DNA of 64,000 bases from positions 71,056 through 135,055 of the forward strand of contig CABUVL010000003.1 in NCBI GenBank assembly GCA_902495005.1, written 5' to 3'. Shown here one piece after another: positions 29,541-38,664 of this stretch. A program made the translations under genes and the position numbers. The stretch comes from an uncultured Verrucomicrobiota bacterium (lineage in GTDB: Bacteria > Verrucomicrobiota > Verrucomicrobiia > Opitutales > UBA9783). Position 1 is the first letter of the stretch. Every line of letters starts with the position of its first letter. The notes under the pieces were generated by a model. The model did no database searches and was not told where the DNA came from. It worked only from the letters and a program-made list of their open reading frames with translations.

Positions 29541-30317
29541 TTAACAATTGTGAGCCTCTTTCAGGTAATCGGCCGTTAAGATGCTTTGTAAGTAATTGGC
29601 TGCGTCGTCCACTTCGTCGAAGAATTCAAATAAGTGCTTGTCTTGTTCCGCAATGAGTCCCCAGTCGAGCATCGTTTGGAAATTGATGACGTTGTTCCAA
29701 AATTCTCTGCCGAATAATATGATGGGGAATTTGCGCACTTTGCCCGTTTGCATGAGCGTCAGAATTTCAAATATTTCGTCCAAGGTTCCAATTCCACCGG
29801 GGAAAGCGACAAAGGCCCTTGTCTTGAATAAGAGCCAGTACTTGCGCATAAAGAAATAGTGGAATTTCATGCTGGCTTCAAGCGTACAATAAGGGTTTAA
29901 ACCTTGTTCGTGAGGCAGACTGATGGTCATGCCAATTGAACGGCCTCCCGCCTCTTGCGCTCCGCGATTGCCAGCTTCCATAATGCCTGGCCCGCCTCCC
30001 GTGATGATGTAAGGGCGCAAGTCGTCAGGTAAATTGAATGACCATTGCGTGAGCTTATAGGCCAGCTGTCGGGCTTTTTCGTAATATGTGGTAGCTTTTT
30101 CTGCGTATTTAGCAGACAAAAAACAAGCTTTTCCCTCTTTTGCTTTAAATTGTTCAGGGGAACTTATGCGTGCAGATCCAAAGAAGACAATGGTGTGATT
30201 AATGTTATGTTGCATAAGCCGTTGTCGGGGGCCTAAGTATTCACTCAAAATTCTAAATGGCCGTGCCTCTGCACTGTTGCAAAATTGATTGTCTTTGTAA
30301 TAAGTTGGAATATTCAT
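29541..30317 (-). CDS. LOG-family protein (Rossmann-fold nucleotide phosphoribohydrolase-like)
   Basis: 258 residues. The LOG/TIGR00730 motifs are intact: IITGGGPGIMEAGNRGAQEA and FPGGIGTLDEIFEILTLMQ, the PGGxGTxxE active-site motif. Members hydrolyse nucleoside 5'-monophosphates such as cytokinin riboside phosphates, but many bacterial ones have unknown substrates, so the old label lysine decarboxylase should be avoided. It is monocistronic. Confidence 0.9.
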   Translation of the reverse strand: MNIPTYYKDNQFCNSAEARPFRILSEYLGPRQRLMQHNINHTIVFFGSARISSPEQFKAKEGKACFLSAKYAEKATTYYEKARQLAYKLTQWSFNLPDDLRPYIITGGGPGIMEAGNRGAQEAGGRSIGMTISLPHEQGLNPYCTLEASMKFHYFFMRKYWLLFKTRAFVAFPGGIGTLDEIFEILTLMQTGKVRKFPIILFGREFWNNVINFQTMLDWGLIAEQDKHLFEFFDEVDDAANYLQSILTADYLKEAHNC

Positions 30318-30542
30318 ACTTCACTATAGAATTACTTATTTTAAACTCTTTTAAAAGTTGAGCAATACAAAATAACACAAAACTCTTTCCGCGCTTGAGA
30401 TTATTCCAATGCAAGTGAAAGTATATGCCAGGAAAAGTAATGTGAGGAATAGACCCTACTTTTTACTTTTGTACATGTTTGAGATTTGTGAAAAATTGCG
30501 CACTTCGCCTGTACAAATGAGTAAAGACCTTACTCATTAATT

Positions 30543-30581
30543 AAATAAAATAAAAAAGCACCCAGAACTTACCCTGAGTGC
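30543..30581 (-). terminator. rho-independent terminator of the Gly/Tyr/Cys-rich gene
   Basis: On the minus strand GCACTCAG pairs with CTGGGTGC (one wobble) and runs into TTTTTTATTTTATT. It begins 25 bases after the stop at 30606, so the decayed gene keeps its terminator. Confidence 0.85.
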
Positions 30582-30605
30582 CTCTTTTTAAAGTTGTTCT
30601 TTGTC

Positions 30606-31358
30606 TTACCAGCAACCGTAGTTATTGTGACAACCGTAGTGGTGATTATTGTAACCGTAGTTACCGCAGCCATAGCCATTGTGATTATAGTAACCGCAAC
30701 CGTATGGGGCACAGCCATAACCATCGTAACAACCATAAGCATGTTGTTGATCATATTGATCAATTGCATTGCGTAGATTATTGATTCTCCATTGAGATAG
30801 ATGGCCATTTCTGATGTTACGTTCGAGCCGATCAACACCTGTATCGTAGCAACCTAAACAATCGTAGTAATCATCAATTGCATTGCGCAGATTACCAATT
30901 TCATAGTCTGGCAAATAGCCCGGTCGCCTTCTTATATCCTCTGTAACCTTACATAAATAACTCGCATGACGGCTTTGACGGTTTTGCTCTAGTTCATTAA
31001 GTCTGTCTCGGTAATAGTGCCAGTCTTGTAATAATTTTTCTCTTTGGCGCGGCGAAACACCACGATACAATCGTTGATTTATTTCATTCATGTACCTGAT
31101 ATAGTCTTGTGCAGTTTCTTCTTCATCGTCGCTAATGTCACGATCACCGCAATTAAATTGACCCCATGGGGCACCACAGCCAAATGGATCCTCTTGGTAG
31201 CCGCAACCATAACCATAATATGAACGTGGACACGGTTAGCCGTCGTTATGGTATTGATTGCACCGTTGGCAATACCAATTTGCCATAGCTAAGCCGGCTC
31301 CCGATAGCGCAGCACCTAAGCCGAATTCTTTAACAATTGAACTAATTTTTATATTTAT
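30606..31358 (-). pseudogene. decayed secreted Gly/Tyr/Cys-rich repeat protein (lost start, in-frame stop)
   Basis: The open part (ATG 31091 to 30606) encodes 161 residues: two related helical modules (KVTEDIRRRPGYLPDYEIGN... and RLERNIRNGHLSQWRINN...) and a C-terminal tail of about 45 residues made almost entirely of Gly, Tyr, Cys, Asn and His. Reading the same frame upstream gives a signal-peptide-like N-terminus (IKISSIVKEFGLGAALSGAG, then LAMANWYCQRC) matching the start of the intact protein at 37368-37841 (MQIKISSIIKVFGLGSVLSG). At the expected start codon the sequence is ATA (31358-31356), and codon 41 is TAA (31238-31236). Product length would have been about 250. The remaining ORF could still be translated, but without an export signal. 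A two-mutation sequencing error is less likely than decay. Confidence 0.72.
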
Positions 31359-31544
31359 AGTATGAACCTTTTCATTTAAGATATGTTATGTCAATAATAT
31401 AATGATAATGAATTAAAGACTGATTTTAATCCTACCATATTAAAGCACAGTTTTACAAGAATAAAATGAATGCTGTGAACAAATTTTTTTGTTCGAAGCT
31501 ATTATTGTATGCTTGGAGCACTTCTATTCTTAAGATGTTGGTTT

Positions 31545-31585
31545 GTAAAACAACAAAGGCCTCGCTAGATTTAGCTAGCAAGGCC
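31545..31585 (-). terminator. rho-independent terminator of the lipoprotein gene
   Basis: GGCCTTGCTAG pairs with CTAGCGAGGCC on the minus strand (11 base pairs, one wobble, 6-base loop), then TTTGTTGTTTT. It begins 21 bases after the stop at 31606. The 31359-31544 stretch beyond it is AT-rich and holds nothing else I can support. Confidence 0.85.
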
Positions 31586-31605
31586 CAGGCTAGAAAGTAA
31601 TTGGT

Positions 31606-32535
31606 TTATGCCTGATCGTTTGATTCCGTTTTATCGGCGGATGCGTTAACTTGAAATGGAATCGTCAATTCATCGTACCCGTTGGCGCTTACAAAAAGGG
31701 AACCTTTGCCCGCTTCGCCTGCTTCGATTTGGACAGATACGGAATCTTCATTCGCGGGGATTATGACTTCTGGCATAATGACGCTGTCGGGGATATCGGT
31801 CGTTACATTGAGATACAGGCCCGAGCTGGGAGCCGCTTGATCGATTGAAAAAGTGACGTTAACAGATTCACCCGCTTCAATTTCGATGGCATCCACATCG
31901 GCGTACAAGCGTCCATTGTCCACGAGTAAATTGCCAACAAAGGTTTTTGCCTTATTATTGAACAACCAGATGGGGTAGGAGCGATTGGCGAGGAGCGATG
32001 GGATCTTGAATGAAAGTACATTTTCGGAAATGCATTGCGTTTGTGCATTATAGTCGCCGACCAATATACGATCCGCCGAGGTAAATCCACGTCCCAAGAC
32101 GTGAACTTCTGCTCCAATGGGAGCCCTGTCTGTTTCCAAGGAAAAGACGCAACGCTCTTGGATGATGAGCTTTGCCAATGGGGTCTTTAACGTTCTTGTT
32201 TGGACATGTCCACGGATGTTTTTGTCAAAAGACAAGATGAAATAATAGGCGGCTTCTTGGCGTTGAGCATCGATGGAATGATCGTAAAACAAGAAGTGCT
32301 CATTAAAATGTTCTGCTTGCAATGGATGTGTTTCTCCGTCAATGACAATCGAAGGCTTAAACGAGTTGGCCACCACTTGTTTTTCCAAAAGTCGGCTGTG
32401 AACTGTAAAGCGATAGCGATTGGATGCATTTCTTTGCACCGTTGGCGGCGTCAAATTATGGAGTATGGGAGAGCACCCGTAAAATAATAACATCCATAAG
32501 CTGCCAAAACACAGGCAAAATGTTCTTTTTTTCAT
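31606..32535 (-). CDS. lipoprotein with IPT/TIG-like domain
   Basis: I start at ATG 32535 because it gives a good lipoprotein signal (MKKRTFCLCFGSLWMLLFYGC, Cys at 21); an upstream ATG at 32568 would add a poor leader. The middle (about 140-215) resembles an IPT/TIG immunoglobulin-like domain: PIGAEVHVLGRGFTSADRIL, then SYPIWLFNNKAKTFVGNLLV. The C-terminal 100 residues (EIEAGESVNVTFSID...) resemble a second beta-sandwich, Calx-beta or Big-like. It should be anchored in an outer or inner membrane leaflet. Function unknown; adhesion or envelope structure are possible. It is divergent from hemW. Confidence 0.72.
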   Translation of the reverse strand: MKKRTFCLCFGSLWMLLFYGCSPILHNLTPPTVQRNASNRYRFTVHSRLLEKQVVANSFKPSIVIDGETHPLQAEHFNEHFLFYDHSIDAQRQEAAYYFILSFDKNIRGHVQTRTLKTPLAKLIIQERCVFSLETDRAPIGAEVHVLGRGFTSADRILVGDYNAQTQCISENVLSFKIPSLLANRSYPIWLFNNKAKTFVGNLLVDNGRLYADVDAIEIEAGESVNVTFSIDQAAPSSGLYLNVTTDIPDSVIMPEVIIPANEDSVSVQIEAGEAGKGSLFVSANGYDELTIPFQVNASADKTESNDQA

Positions 32536-32577
32536 TGGCTTAGTTGCATTCATGCACACAATAATCAATAAAAATTC

Positions 32578-33693
32578 ATGGACTTACAAGCTTTATCTTT
32601 GGGTCTTTACGTGCACGTCCCGTTCTGTGCCAACGAGTGTGCTTATTGTAATTTTTACAAACAGCGTCCGACGCGCGTCCTTGTGCAAAATTATTTGTCA
32701 GAAATCCAGCAAGAATACCTACAATGGCGGGAGCAATTGCTTCAAAGAAAAGTCAACACCTTATTTTTTGGGGGTGGCAGCCCCAGCAGCCTCAGTTGTG
32801 AACAGCTCTCAACGTTGTGTGAAATGTGTGAGGAATTAGTGCCGCAGCTCTCAGAATGGACCGTTGAAATTTCACCGACGACCGTCAATTTAGAGAAGCT
32901 AAAGATTTTGAAAGCCTACAGTGTAACACGTATTTCCATGGGAGTACAGAGCTTTCAGCAAGAAACAATAAACTATTTGGGAAGGCGGCAGAGCAATGTG
33001 CAGGTTTATCGGGCCTACGATTGGATTCGAACGGCGGGGTTTTCTAATGTGAACTTGGATTTCATTTTCCCGCCTAACTTCCTTGGAGATATTTCGTTGT
33101 GGCAACGAGACTTGAATGAGATGGTGCGGCTCAAGCCCGAACACATTTCGACGTACTGTCTCAGTTTTGAACGTGAAACGGGACCTTTTTGTAAGTCAAC
33201 TCAAGTAGACGAGGATAGAGAAGCACAATTTTACCAACATACGTGGGATTTTTTGAGGGATAACGGGTATGAGCACTATGAAGTTTCAAATTTTGCAAAA
33301 CCTGATCACGCATGCCTTCACAACTTGAACACTTGGCGAATGCAAGAGTGGATCGGCCTTGGACCGAGCGCGGCATCGCAGATGAATGGACAACGCTTTC
33401 AAAATCAACATTTTGCCAATGGGTGGTTAAAAGAGCCTAAAATTAATTGCGAAAATCTAAGCGACGAAATGCTCTTTGTGGATAGCTTGGTTTTTGGCTT
33501 ACGTACGCGTCGAGGGATTAACTTGAAAGCCCTAACACGACGATTACCTCAGGCCAATGCGGCTAAGTATGAACCGTTGTGGTCCCAGTTTGCAGATGAG
33601 AAGTTGATTCATTACCAAGATGATAATGTCTACTGTACGGATAAAGGCTTGTTGGTCGTCGACGCGTTGGCCCGTGAAATTTTTAATCTTTAG
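32578..33693 (+). CDS. hemW: HemW-like radical SAM protein (coproporphyrinogen oxidase-like)
   Basis: 371 residues. The radical SAM cluster motif CANECAYC is at residues 17-24 within LGLYVHVPFCANECAYCNFY, and GGGSPSSL follows, as in HemN/HemW proteins. The N-terminal extra Cys of true HemN is absent, and the length fits HemW, which inserts or handles heme and is not an oxygen-independent coproporphyrinogen oxidase. It has the HemW C-terminal domain (DEMLFVDSLVFGLRTRRGIN). No heme-synthesis gene is adjacent. Confidence 0.9.
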   Translation: MDLQALSLGLYVHVPFCANECAYCNFYKQRPTRVLVQNYLSEIQQEYLQWREQLLQRKVNTLFFGGGSPSSLSCEQLSTLCEMCEELVPQLSEWTVEISPTTVNLEKLKILKAYSVTRISMGVQSFQQETINYLGRRQSNVQVYRAYDWIRTAGFSNVNLDFIFPPNFLGDISLWQRDLNEMVRLKPEHISTYCLSFERETGPFCKSTQVDEDREAQFYQHTWDFLRDNGYEHYEVSNFAKPDHACLHNLNTWRMQEWIGLGPSAASQMNGQRFQNQHFANGWLKEPKINCENLSDEMLFVDSLVFGLRTRRGINLKALTRRLPQANAAKYEPLWSQFADEKLIHYQDDNVYCTDKGLLVVDALAREIFNL

Positions 33694-33903
33694 CCGCTGT
33701 TGACGGGATTGCTTAAGTGCGTCTATAGGGAGGTTCTTAAGGCAATACGAAAGCTAATTGGCAACTGAGTCAATTAATTATAGCATGGTAAAAGGATACG
33801 GCCCTTAGACGACACAAGTTACTTTGTACGAAAACAAGGCTATTTAAAAATTCTGTTCTCGAATGCTGTGATCTCGCACGAGGGCAGCAATTCTAGAGAA
33901 ATT

Positions 33904-34734
33904 TTAGTGGATGGGCTTGGCTGATTTTTGAAATGTTTTTACCTGCTCCGTCCAGTAATCGCGAAAAACTTCGTTTGAAACTGTGGGAATGGCTTTTGTT
34001 TTGTATTCTGTGTATTCTACCGTTACGATTGTTGTCTCTGGTAAAGTCGACATTTTCGACATAACGGATTGTAATTTTTTTGCATTGTTGTCGACGACGA
34101 TGATGAGCTTGGGTTTGCTCGAGACCCGTTTTAGAAAGTATTGTAAAACGGCACCTTTGTCTTCTTTGTTCGTTAATATAACCGCGTTTTTGTAAATAGG
34201 CCGTCCGGATAAGTATTCGCCAAATTCGTTGAATTCAAAATTCGACAGCTGGTAATGATTTTTCATGCTTATCTGATGACTTTCTAACAAATGTAAATAG
34301 GGGTCTATGTTGTCTTTGAGAGAATTTGAACATACCAAGAAGTTAACGTCTTGATATTTCTTTAAAAATGATGCTAGCTGATCGTTGACCAGCTTTTGGG
34401 GCTTGTTCGCCATCAGATGGCTCAGCATCTTATCGGCCTCTGAATGAGAAATTTGTTTGATAATCTCGTCGAAGGTTTGTTTGTGCAAGTTTATGTTGTT
34501 TGTGTGCAAGCAAGGATCGCTTGGGTACACAAGCGTGTAGTTCAAGTCCCATACGAATAAAATTTCGTTTGCCTTGTAGTGCCTTAGAAAATTCGACAAT
34601 AATTCGTCGATACAATGTAAGTTGTTGGCTTCTAGTCGCGTGGCATTGGCGTTAGCGTGCAGGGCCACTTGCCCCCATAAGCTCGATAGACAAATGAAGG
34701 CCGTGTAATAAAGCATTGTGTAATAATTACGCAT
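33904..34734 (-). CDS. secreted DUF2608-like HAD-fold protein with altered catalytic Asp
   Basis: 276 residues: signal peptide (about 1-29, ending LHANA), then HAD-like motifs. Motif I reads FVWDLNYTLVYP, where the usual DxDxT has Asn in place of the second Asp. Motif II is FLVCSNS, motif III TNKEDKGAVLQYFL (the Lys), and motif IV IIVVDNN in place of the usual DD. The spacing and the order fit DUF2608, a secreted HAD family I know from Chlamydiae, Legionella and Coxiella. Function is unproven. The Asp-to-Asn change in motif I should weaken phosphohydrolase chemistry, so it may be a binding protein. It follows the O-antigen ligase-like gene by 260 bases. Confidence 0.68.
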   Translation of the reverse strand: MRNYYTMLYYTAFICLSSLWGQVALHANANATRLEANNLHCIDELLSNFLRHYKANEILFVWDLNYTLVYPSDPCLHTNNINLHKQTFDEIIKQISHSEADKMLSHLMANKPQKLVNDQLASFLKKYQDVNFLVCSNSLKDNIDPYLHLLESHQISMKNHYQLSNFEFNEFGEYLSGRPIYKNAVILTNKEDKGAVLQYFLKRVSSKPKLIIVVDNNAKKLQSVMSKMSTLPETTIVTVEYTEYKTKAIPTVSNEVFRDYWTEQVKTFQKSAKPIH

Positions 34735-34840
34735 AAGATTGTTAATGGCAGCATCTACGAATCAAGTCAATGAAACAATGTCTGGGGCTTAAATTGAAAA
34801 GCTGGTTAACTTGGAGGTGAGACATGCAAAACGTCTTATA

Positions 34841-34858
34841 AATAGCTTCGAAGCTATT
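34841..34858. repeat. perfect 18-base palindrome
   Basis: AATAGCTTCGAAGCTATT reads the same on both strands. It sits between the O-antigen ligase-like gene and the DUF2608-like gene, about 110 bases before the latter's start. It could be an operator or a hairpin of the upstream mRNA; there is no adjacent long T-run. The rest of 34735-34994 shows nothing else. Confidence 0.5.
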
Positions 34859-34994
34859 GACCAGTTTTACCTGTAATGCCTGTAAGCCCATATGTAACGG
34901 CCGGCATTCGATAAAAAGCCTCATCGCGAAAAACTTCCATGCCTTTGCACCCCTTAGCAGCCTTTTCTCTACTTATGCGGTTATGCCGACTTCT

Positions 34995-37299
34995 TTACTT
35001 TACAAGTACCAAAGTGTTTTGCACGAGCGCATCCAGTATTTTGTGCGCTTGTTTTTCTAGATTGCAAATATCTGCCTGGGAAAAATCGGGATTAAAATCA
35101 GAATCGCAAATAATGAATCTCTCGTCTGGTAAATAAATTTTTGAGAAGCTGGTAATACCTAAACGAGGGCCTCCGTTGCCGTGAAGTATAATTTGGAGAG
35201 AACTGTGCCCACGATGATAGCTATAATGATCATAATACACTCTTCGGTGCTGATTCATTTTCTCCAAGTTATCAAAAGAGTATAAACGCAAGAAATTTTG
35301 ATTCTGAAAATATTCCTTCTTCAAACAGCGCTCACCTGAAAACGGCTTATTAAATAAGCGGGCCATAAGTTGTTTTTCTAAAACTAAAAAAGAATTGTTT
35401 AAATCCGCCGGAAGCATATTTTTTTCAGCCTGATCGTAGTAGGCCAGGCAATCTGTCTGTATGCTATTATCGTCTTTTATGAGCTTAACAAAATCTTCTT
35501 GAGCCAAGATACTGCCCGGATTGAGGAATAACTCGGCAGAAAGCCACCGCTTGGCCAAATCAATATAACCGTAGTGATGTAAAATTTGAATCAGTTGAAC
35601 AAATGCCAACGAATGGTGCGGTAAAAGTTCGATGGCCTTGCAGCCCATGACAATGGAATGATTGACACGTCCTAAGCGTGCGTATAAAGCGCACAGATTT
35701 TCCAGAGTTTCTGGCTGATTGGGGTTAATCCTTAACGACCTCTCATAATAATAGATTGCTTTTTTGAACAATAGCGTATCATTGGGATACGCTTGTAGGG
35801 AAAATAAATTTCCTGCTTGTCGGTAGTAATACAAATTGGTCGGATCATTTTCCAGGGCCTTTGTCAAAAATTGCTCATTGCCATTATCCCTTAAAAATAG
35901 ATCAAAGTACTTTCGCGCATTTACATCCTTACAGCTGAAAAAGCCCAGCAATATCAGCAGGCAGATAAATGTGCTTGTAAATAAACTGTGGCATACATCT
36001 TCACTGACGGTTTTCTTACAAACAAAAGTCTCATGGTATAAATCCCAAATTAGGCCCAAAATGCAAAATAATGTGCACGGGACGACGAAAATATCCCAAG
36101 ACCATTCGCTGACAAAGGTCAAATAAGCCAATAACGTTCCCAAGCATCCGTACAGCAAACTTTTTGTCTTTGTCGCTAGATCATGATTTTTTAGCAATTT
36201 TATTGCGGCGTACGCCGTTGAAAAATAGAGTAAGCCCAAGCCTAGCAAGCCCATAATTCCCCATTCTACGAGCACCTGCACGGGAGCCACGTGCAACTGC
36301 CAGCAGTGGTGGACCACTGAGGGGTGACTTTCGAGATAATGAAGGCAAGTGGTTGTGATCCCGTGCCCGAACCAAGGTTTTTTTAGAAAAATGCTAAAAC
36401 CGTCTTGGGCAAGATAGTAACGTGTGCTCATGAGCGACTTCCATTCGCCTTTTGGCAATAAGGTCAGGACCCGTTTCAACTTTGGGCTTTGGTAGCCCAG
36501 CGCAAATATACAGAGCAGTATGATGCCACTCAATACACACAGCTTTTTGGCTGAAAATTTAGACCTTAAGTGCCAAAACACAACGGCTAAAAAGTACAAT
36601 GTCACCAAAATCGCCGATAGGTATGCGCCCTTGCAATTGGAGGCTTTTATACAGATCCACGCGTACGCGATCCCAATCCCCCAGCATAATTTGAGCGCGC
36701 GTCTTTTTTCCCAAGCGATGAGGCCGACAAAGAATGGGTAACATAGTACGGCAAACAGGCCGGTATAATTTGCGTAATCAAAGGGATGCCGCATTTCCGA
36801 TTTTCCCAAGGCTGAGAGAAAGGCAACTGGATTAAAAAAATAATGACTGAAGACGATTTCCCAGGGGTAGGTATGACCGATACACAATTCATCGCAGGCG
36901 AGGTAGAGACAAATGCTCAGGTGCAGAAAGAGGAACAGGGCCATTCCCCACAGACGTACAAACAAAGAGCGATGATTTTTGGAGCTGTACCAAAATAAAA
37001 ATGCGAAAGCCGCCGCGGCCAGAGGGATATCTAATTCGTTGGCACTTCGACAGGTGTAAACACTGTTGACGATTGAAGCGATGAAAGTGGCACTCAGCCA
37101 TGTGAGTGGAAATTATGAGCCACGTGTCGCTTGAATATTAACAGCCACGTGCATGGAAGCAACAGCATCGCAAAAAGGATTTTGAATTGATAAGCGTAGT
37201 AATAGCTAAATCTTCTCGCCGGGTAAATGAAGCCTATCGCAAAAAAATGATTAAAATTGCAATTCCGATGTCTATTTTATTCTTGCGGAACAATATCAT
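34995..37299 (-). pseudogene. O-antigen ligase-like membrane protein with TPR tail, two frameshifts
   Basis: The long open part from TTG 36965 (656 residues) lacks the first helices of the family. They are found upstream in the other two frames. Frame 1 starts at ATG 37299 (MILFRKNKIDIGIAILIIFL) and hits TAG at 37236-37234. Frame 2 continues FAIGFIYPARRFSYYYAYQ, then LLLPCTWLLIFKRHVAHNF. Frame 3 takes over with LSATFIASIVNSVYTCRSA, then NELDIPLAAAAF and the annotated ORF. One missing base in the A7 tract 37241-37247 and one near A3 37110-37112 (plus-strand bases) explain both breaks. The body has about ten helices, a Wzy_C-type segment (FDYANYTGLF, CKGAYLSA), then TPR repeats at about 390-500. 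It probably ligated or polymerised surface glycans. Decay, phase variation or homopolymer sequencing error are all possible. Confidence 0.72.
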
Positions 37300-37367
37300 A
37301 AAATGCTAGAATAAACTGACGGTGTAAATCGTCAATAAATATTATCATTAATAAAAGTTCAATTATC

Positions 37368-37841
37368 ATGCAAATTAAAATTAGTTCTATTATTAAAGTG
37401 TTTGGCTTAGGATCTGTGCTCTCGGGTACTGCCCTCGTTAATGCTACTTGGTGCAATGTGTGCCAACGTGATTACAAAAATGATTGCCCTCTGCATTGTC
37501 AAGGTTATCTAGGAGATGACAGTGACGACGAAGATGCGATTATCAATCAAATAAATAAACAAAAACTGCAACGTCATTTGGGGTACTTGGACAAAGTTAC
37601 TGAAAATGTTAAAAGTAAGCAGAACTTTTTACCGGAATCAAAAATTGACCACCTGTGGGATATGATTATTGCCCATCGTGAAAAGTTCCTGGGTCATCAT
37701 GACGATCGATGGTTTTATTGCCATTTGTACAACGTGTATGCCAAGACGAGCGAATACATTGAAAAAGGCTACTTCACAAATAAGGACTTAGATCAACTGA
37801 TTGACACCATTAGCGGCCATCGTGAGCATGCGCGGCATTAA
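37368..37841 (+). CDS. secreted Cys-rich helical-repeat protein, intact paralogue of the decayed gene
   Basis: 157 residues. A signal peptide (MQIKISSIIKVFGLGSVLSG, cleaved around residue 26) is followed by a Cys/His cluster WCNVCQRDYKNDCPLHC that could bind a metal or form disulfides. An acidic patch (DDSDDED) comes next, then two helical modules: KVTENVKSKQNFLPESKIDH and KTSEYIEKGYFTNKDLDQL. The same module pair occurs in the decayed gene at 30606-31358. I recognise no database family; the two genes look like a lineage-specific secreted family. No Shine-Dalgarno sequence; the leader is AT-rich. Confidence 0.68.
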   Translation: MQIKISSIIKVFGLGSVLSGTALVNATWCNVCQRDYKNDCPLHCQGYLGDDSDDEDAIINQINKQKLQRHLGYLDKVTENVKSKQNFLPESKIDHLWDMIIAHREKFLGHHDDRWFYCHLYNVYAKTSEYIEKGYFTNKDLDQLIDTISGHREHARH

Positions 37842-37916
37842 ATTGTCGATGGTCGTTTAATAGGCAGCCGGAGAATGCAATCCTCGATGTAATAATTGTG
37901 GATGCTCCCTGCTATC

Positions 37917-38022
37917 TTTAATTAATTCAATATTAGGATTATGAACATTAAAATTGAAAGAAATCTAAAGAAATTGTTAACGCCGCTGCTGCTGGGCGCC
38001 AGCTTGTTGAGTGCTTATGGAG
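37917..38022 (+). repeat. leader/signal-peptide cassette, copy 1
   Basis: 106 bases matching 43019-43124 with about three differences. It covers 24 bases of 5' leader and the first 27 codons of a BspA-like gene, including TTAATTAATTCAATATTAGG just upstream of the ATG. Confidence 0.9.
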
Positions 38023-38420
38023 ATCCCGGGATCTATGAAGGAAATAAGTTGTATCATGCGAATGACGTTGATAAACATGCACTTGGTATTGGCGAGAAAG
38101 CGCAAATTGACAGTGTCACGTTTTCAGATGGTGTGACGCGCATAGGATGGGGTGCGTTTGAGGGCTGTAGCTCTTTGGCGAGTATCACGATCCCGGAAGG
38201 TGTGACGAGCATAGGCGAGTATGCGTTTGCGGGCTGTAGCGCCTTGAACAATATCACGATCCCGGCTTCCGTGACGAGCATAGAAGGTTGGGCGTTTTGG
38301 GGCTGTCGCTCCTTGGAAAGTATCACGATTTCTGAGAAATTTTACGAAGGAAAAGACAAAGCGAAGGAGAATGCTAGAATGAAAATTCATGCTACCTGTA
38401 AGGTACATTACAGCGAATAA
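37941..38420 (+). CDS. small secreted BspA-like leucine-rich repeat protein (159 residues)
   Basis: Signal peptide (residues 1-27; TPLLLGASLLSAYG) followed by four LRR_5/BspA-type repeats, for example GVTRIGWGAFEGCSSLASIT and GVTSIGEYAFAGCSALNNIT, then a basic/acidic capping end. BspA-like proteins bind host matrix or coat surfaces in oral bacteria and Treponema and are common in host-associated microbes and protists. The N-terminal 27 codons and leader are nearly identical to those of the 43043 gene, and a shared terminator follows. Codon usage looks native. Confidence 0.85.
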   Translation: MNIKIERNLKKLLTPLLLGASLLSAYGDPGIYEGNKLYHANDVDKHALGIGEKAQIDSVTFSDGVTRIGWGAFEGCSSLASITIPEGVTSIGEYAFAGCSALNNITIPASVTSIEGWAFWGCRSLESITISEKFYEGKDKAKENARMKIHATCKVHYSE

Positions 38421-38444
38421 GGTACGCAATAACTAATTTCAAAA

Positions 38445-38483
38445 GCCAGTGGCGTTGGAGCTGCTGGCCCTTTTTGTTTTGTG
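38445..38483 (+). terminator. family terminator, copy 1
   Basis: GCCAGTGGC pairs with GCTGCTGGC (two wobble pairs) across loop GTTGGA and is followed by CCTTTTTGTTTTG. The same 24-base hairpin recurs after the other two BspA-like genes. Confidence 0.88.
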
Positions 38484-38664
38484 GCAAAGTATTAAATGCA
38501 TTTTCTTAAAAAGTTTTTTTTAGCCAGTGTCAATTTTTTAAATGAGTGCTGGAGTGTTTTGTTCCGTCATTGGCAGACGTTGGGCAAAATTTTGGCATAT
38601 CGGTGGAAATTTTCATTGCTTATATGTTGATATTAAGTTAAAATTTATCCATCTGGACAGCACT

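Noticed and set aside
31236..31238. In-frame TAA as a recoded sense codon
   Set aside because: TAA terminates many clear genes here (for example infA), and the start codon of the same gene is also lost, so decay is simpler.
32578..33693. Annotation as oxygen-independent coproporphyrinogen oxidase HemN
   Set aside because: Length and the three-Cys motif without the extra N-terminal HemN residues fit HemW better.
34742..34924. 60-codon minus-strand ORF upstream of the DUF2608-like gene
   Set aside because: No signal or motif and it spans the palindrome; looks random.
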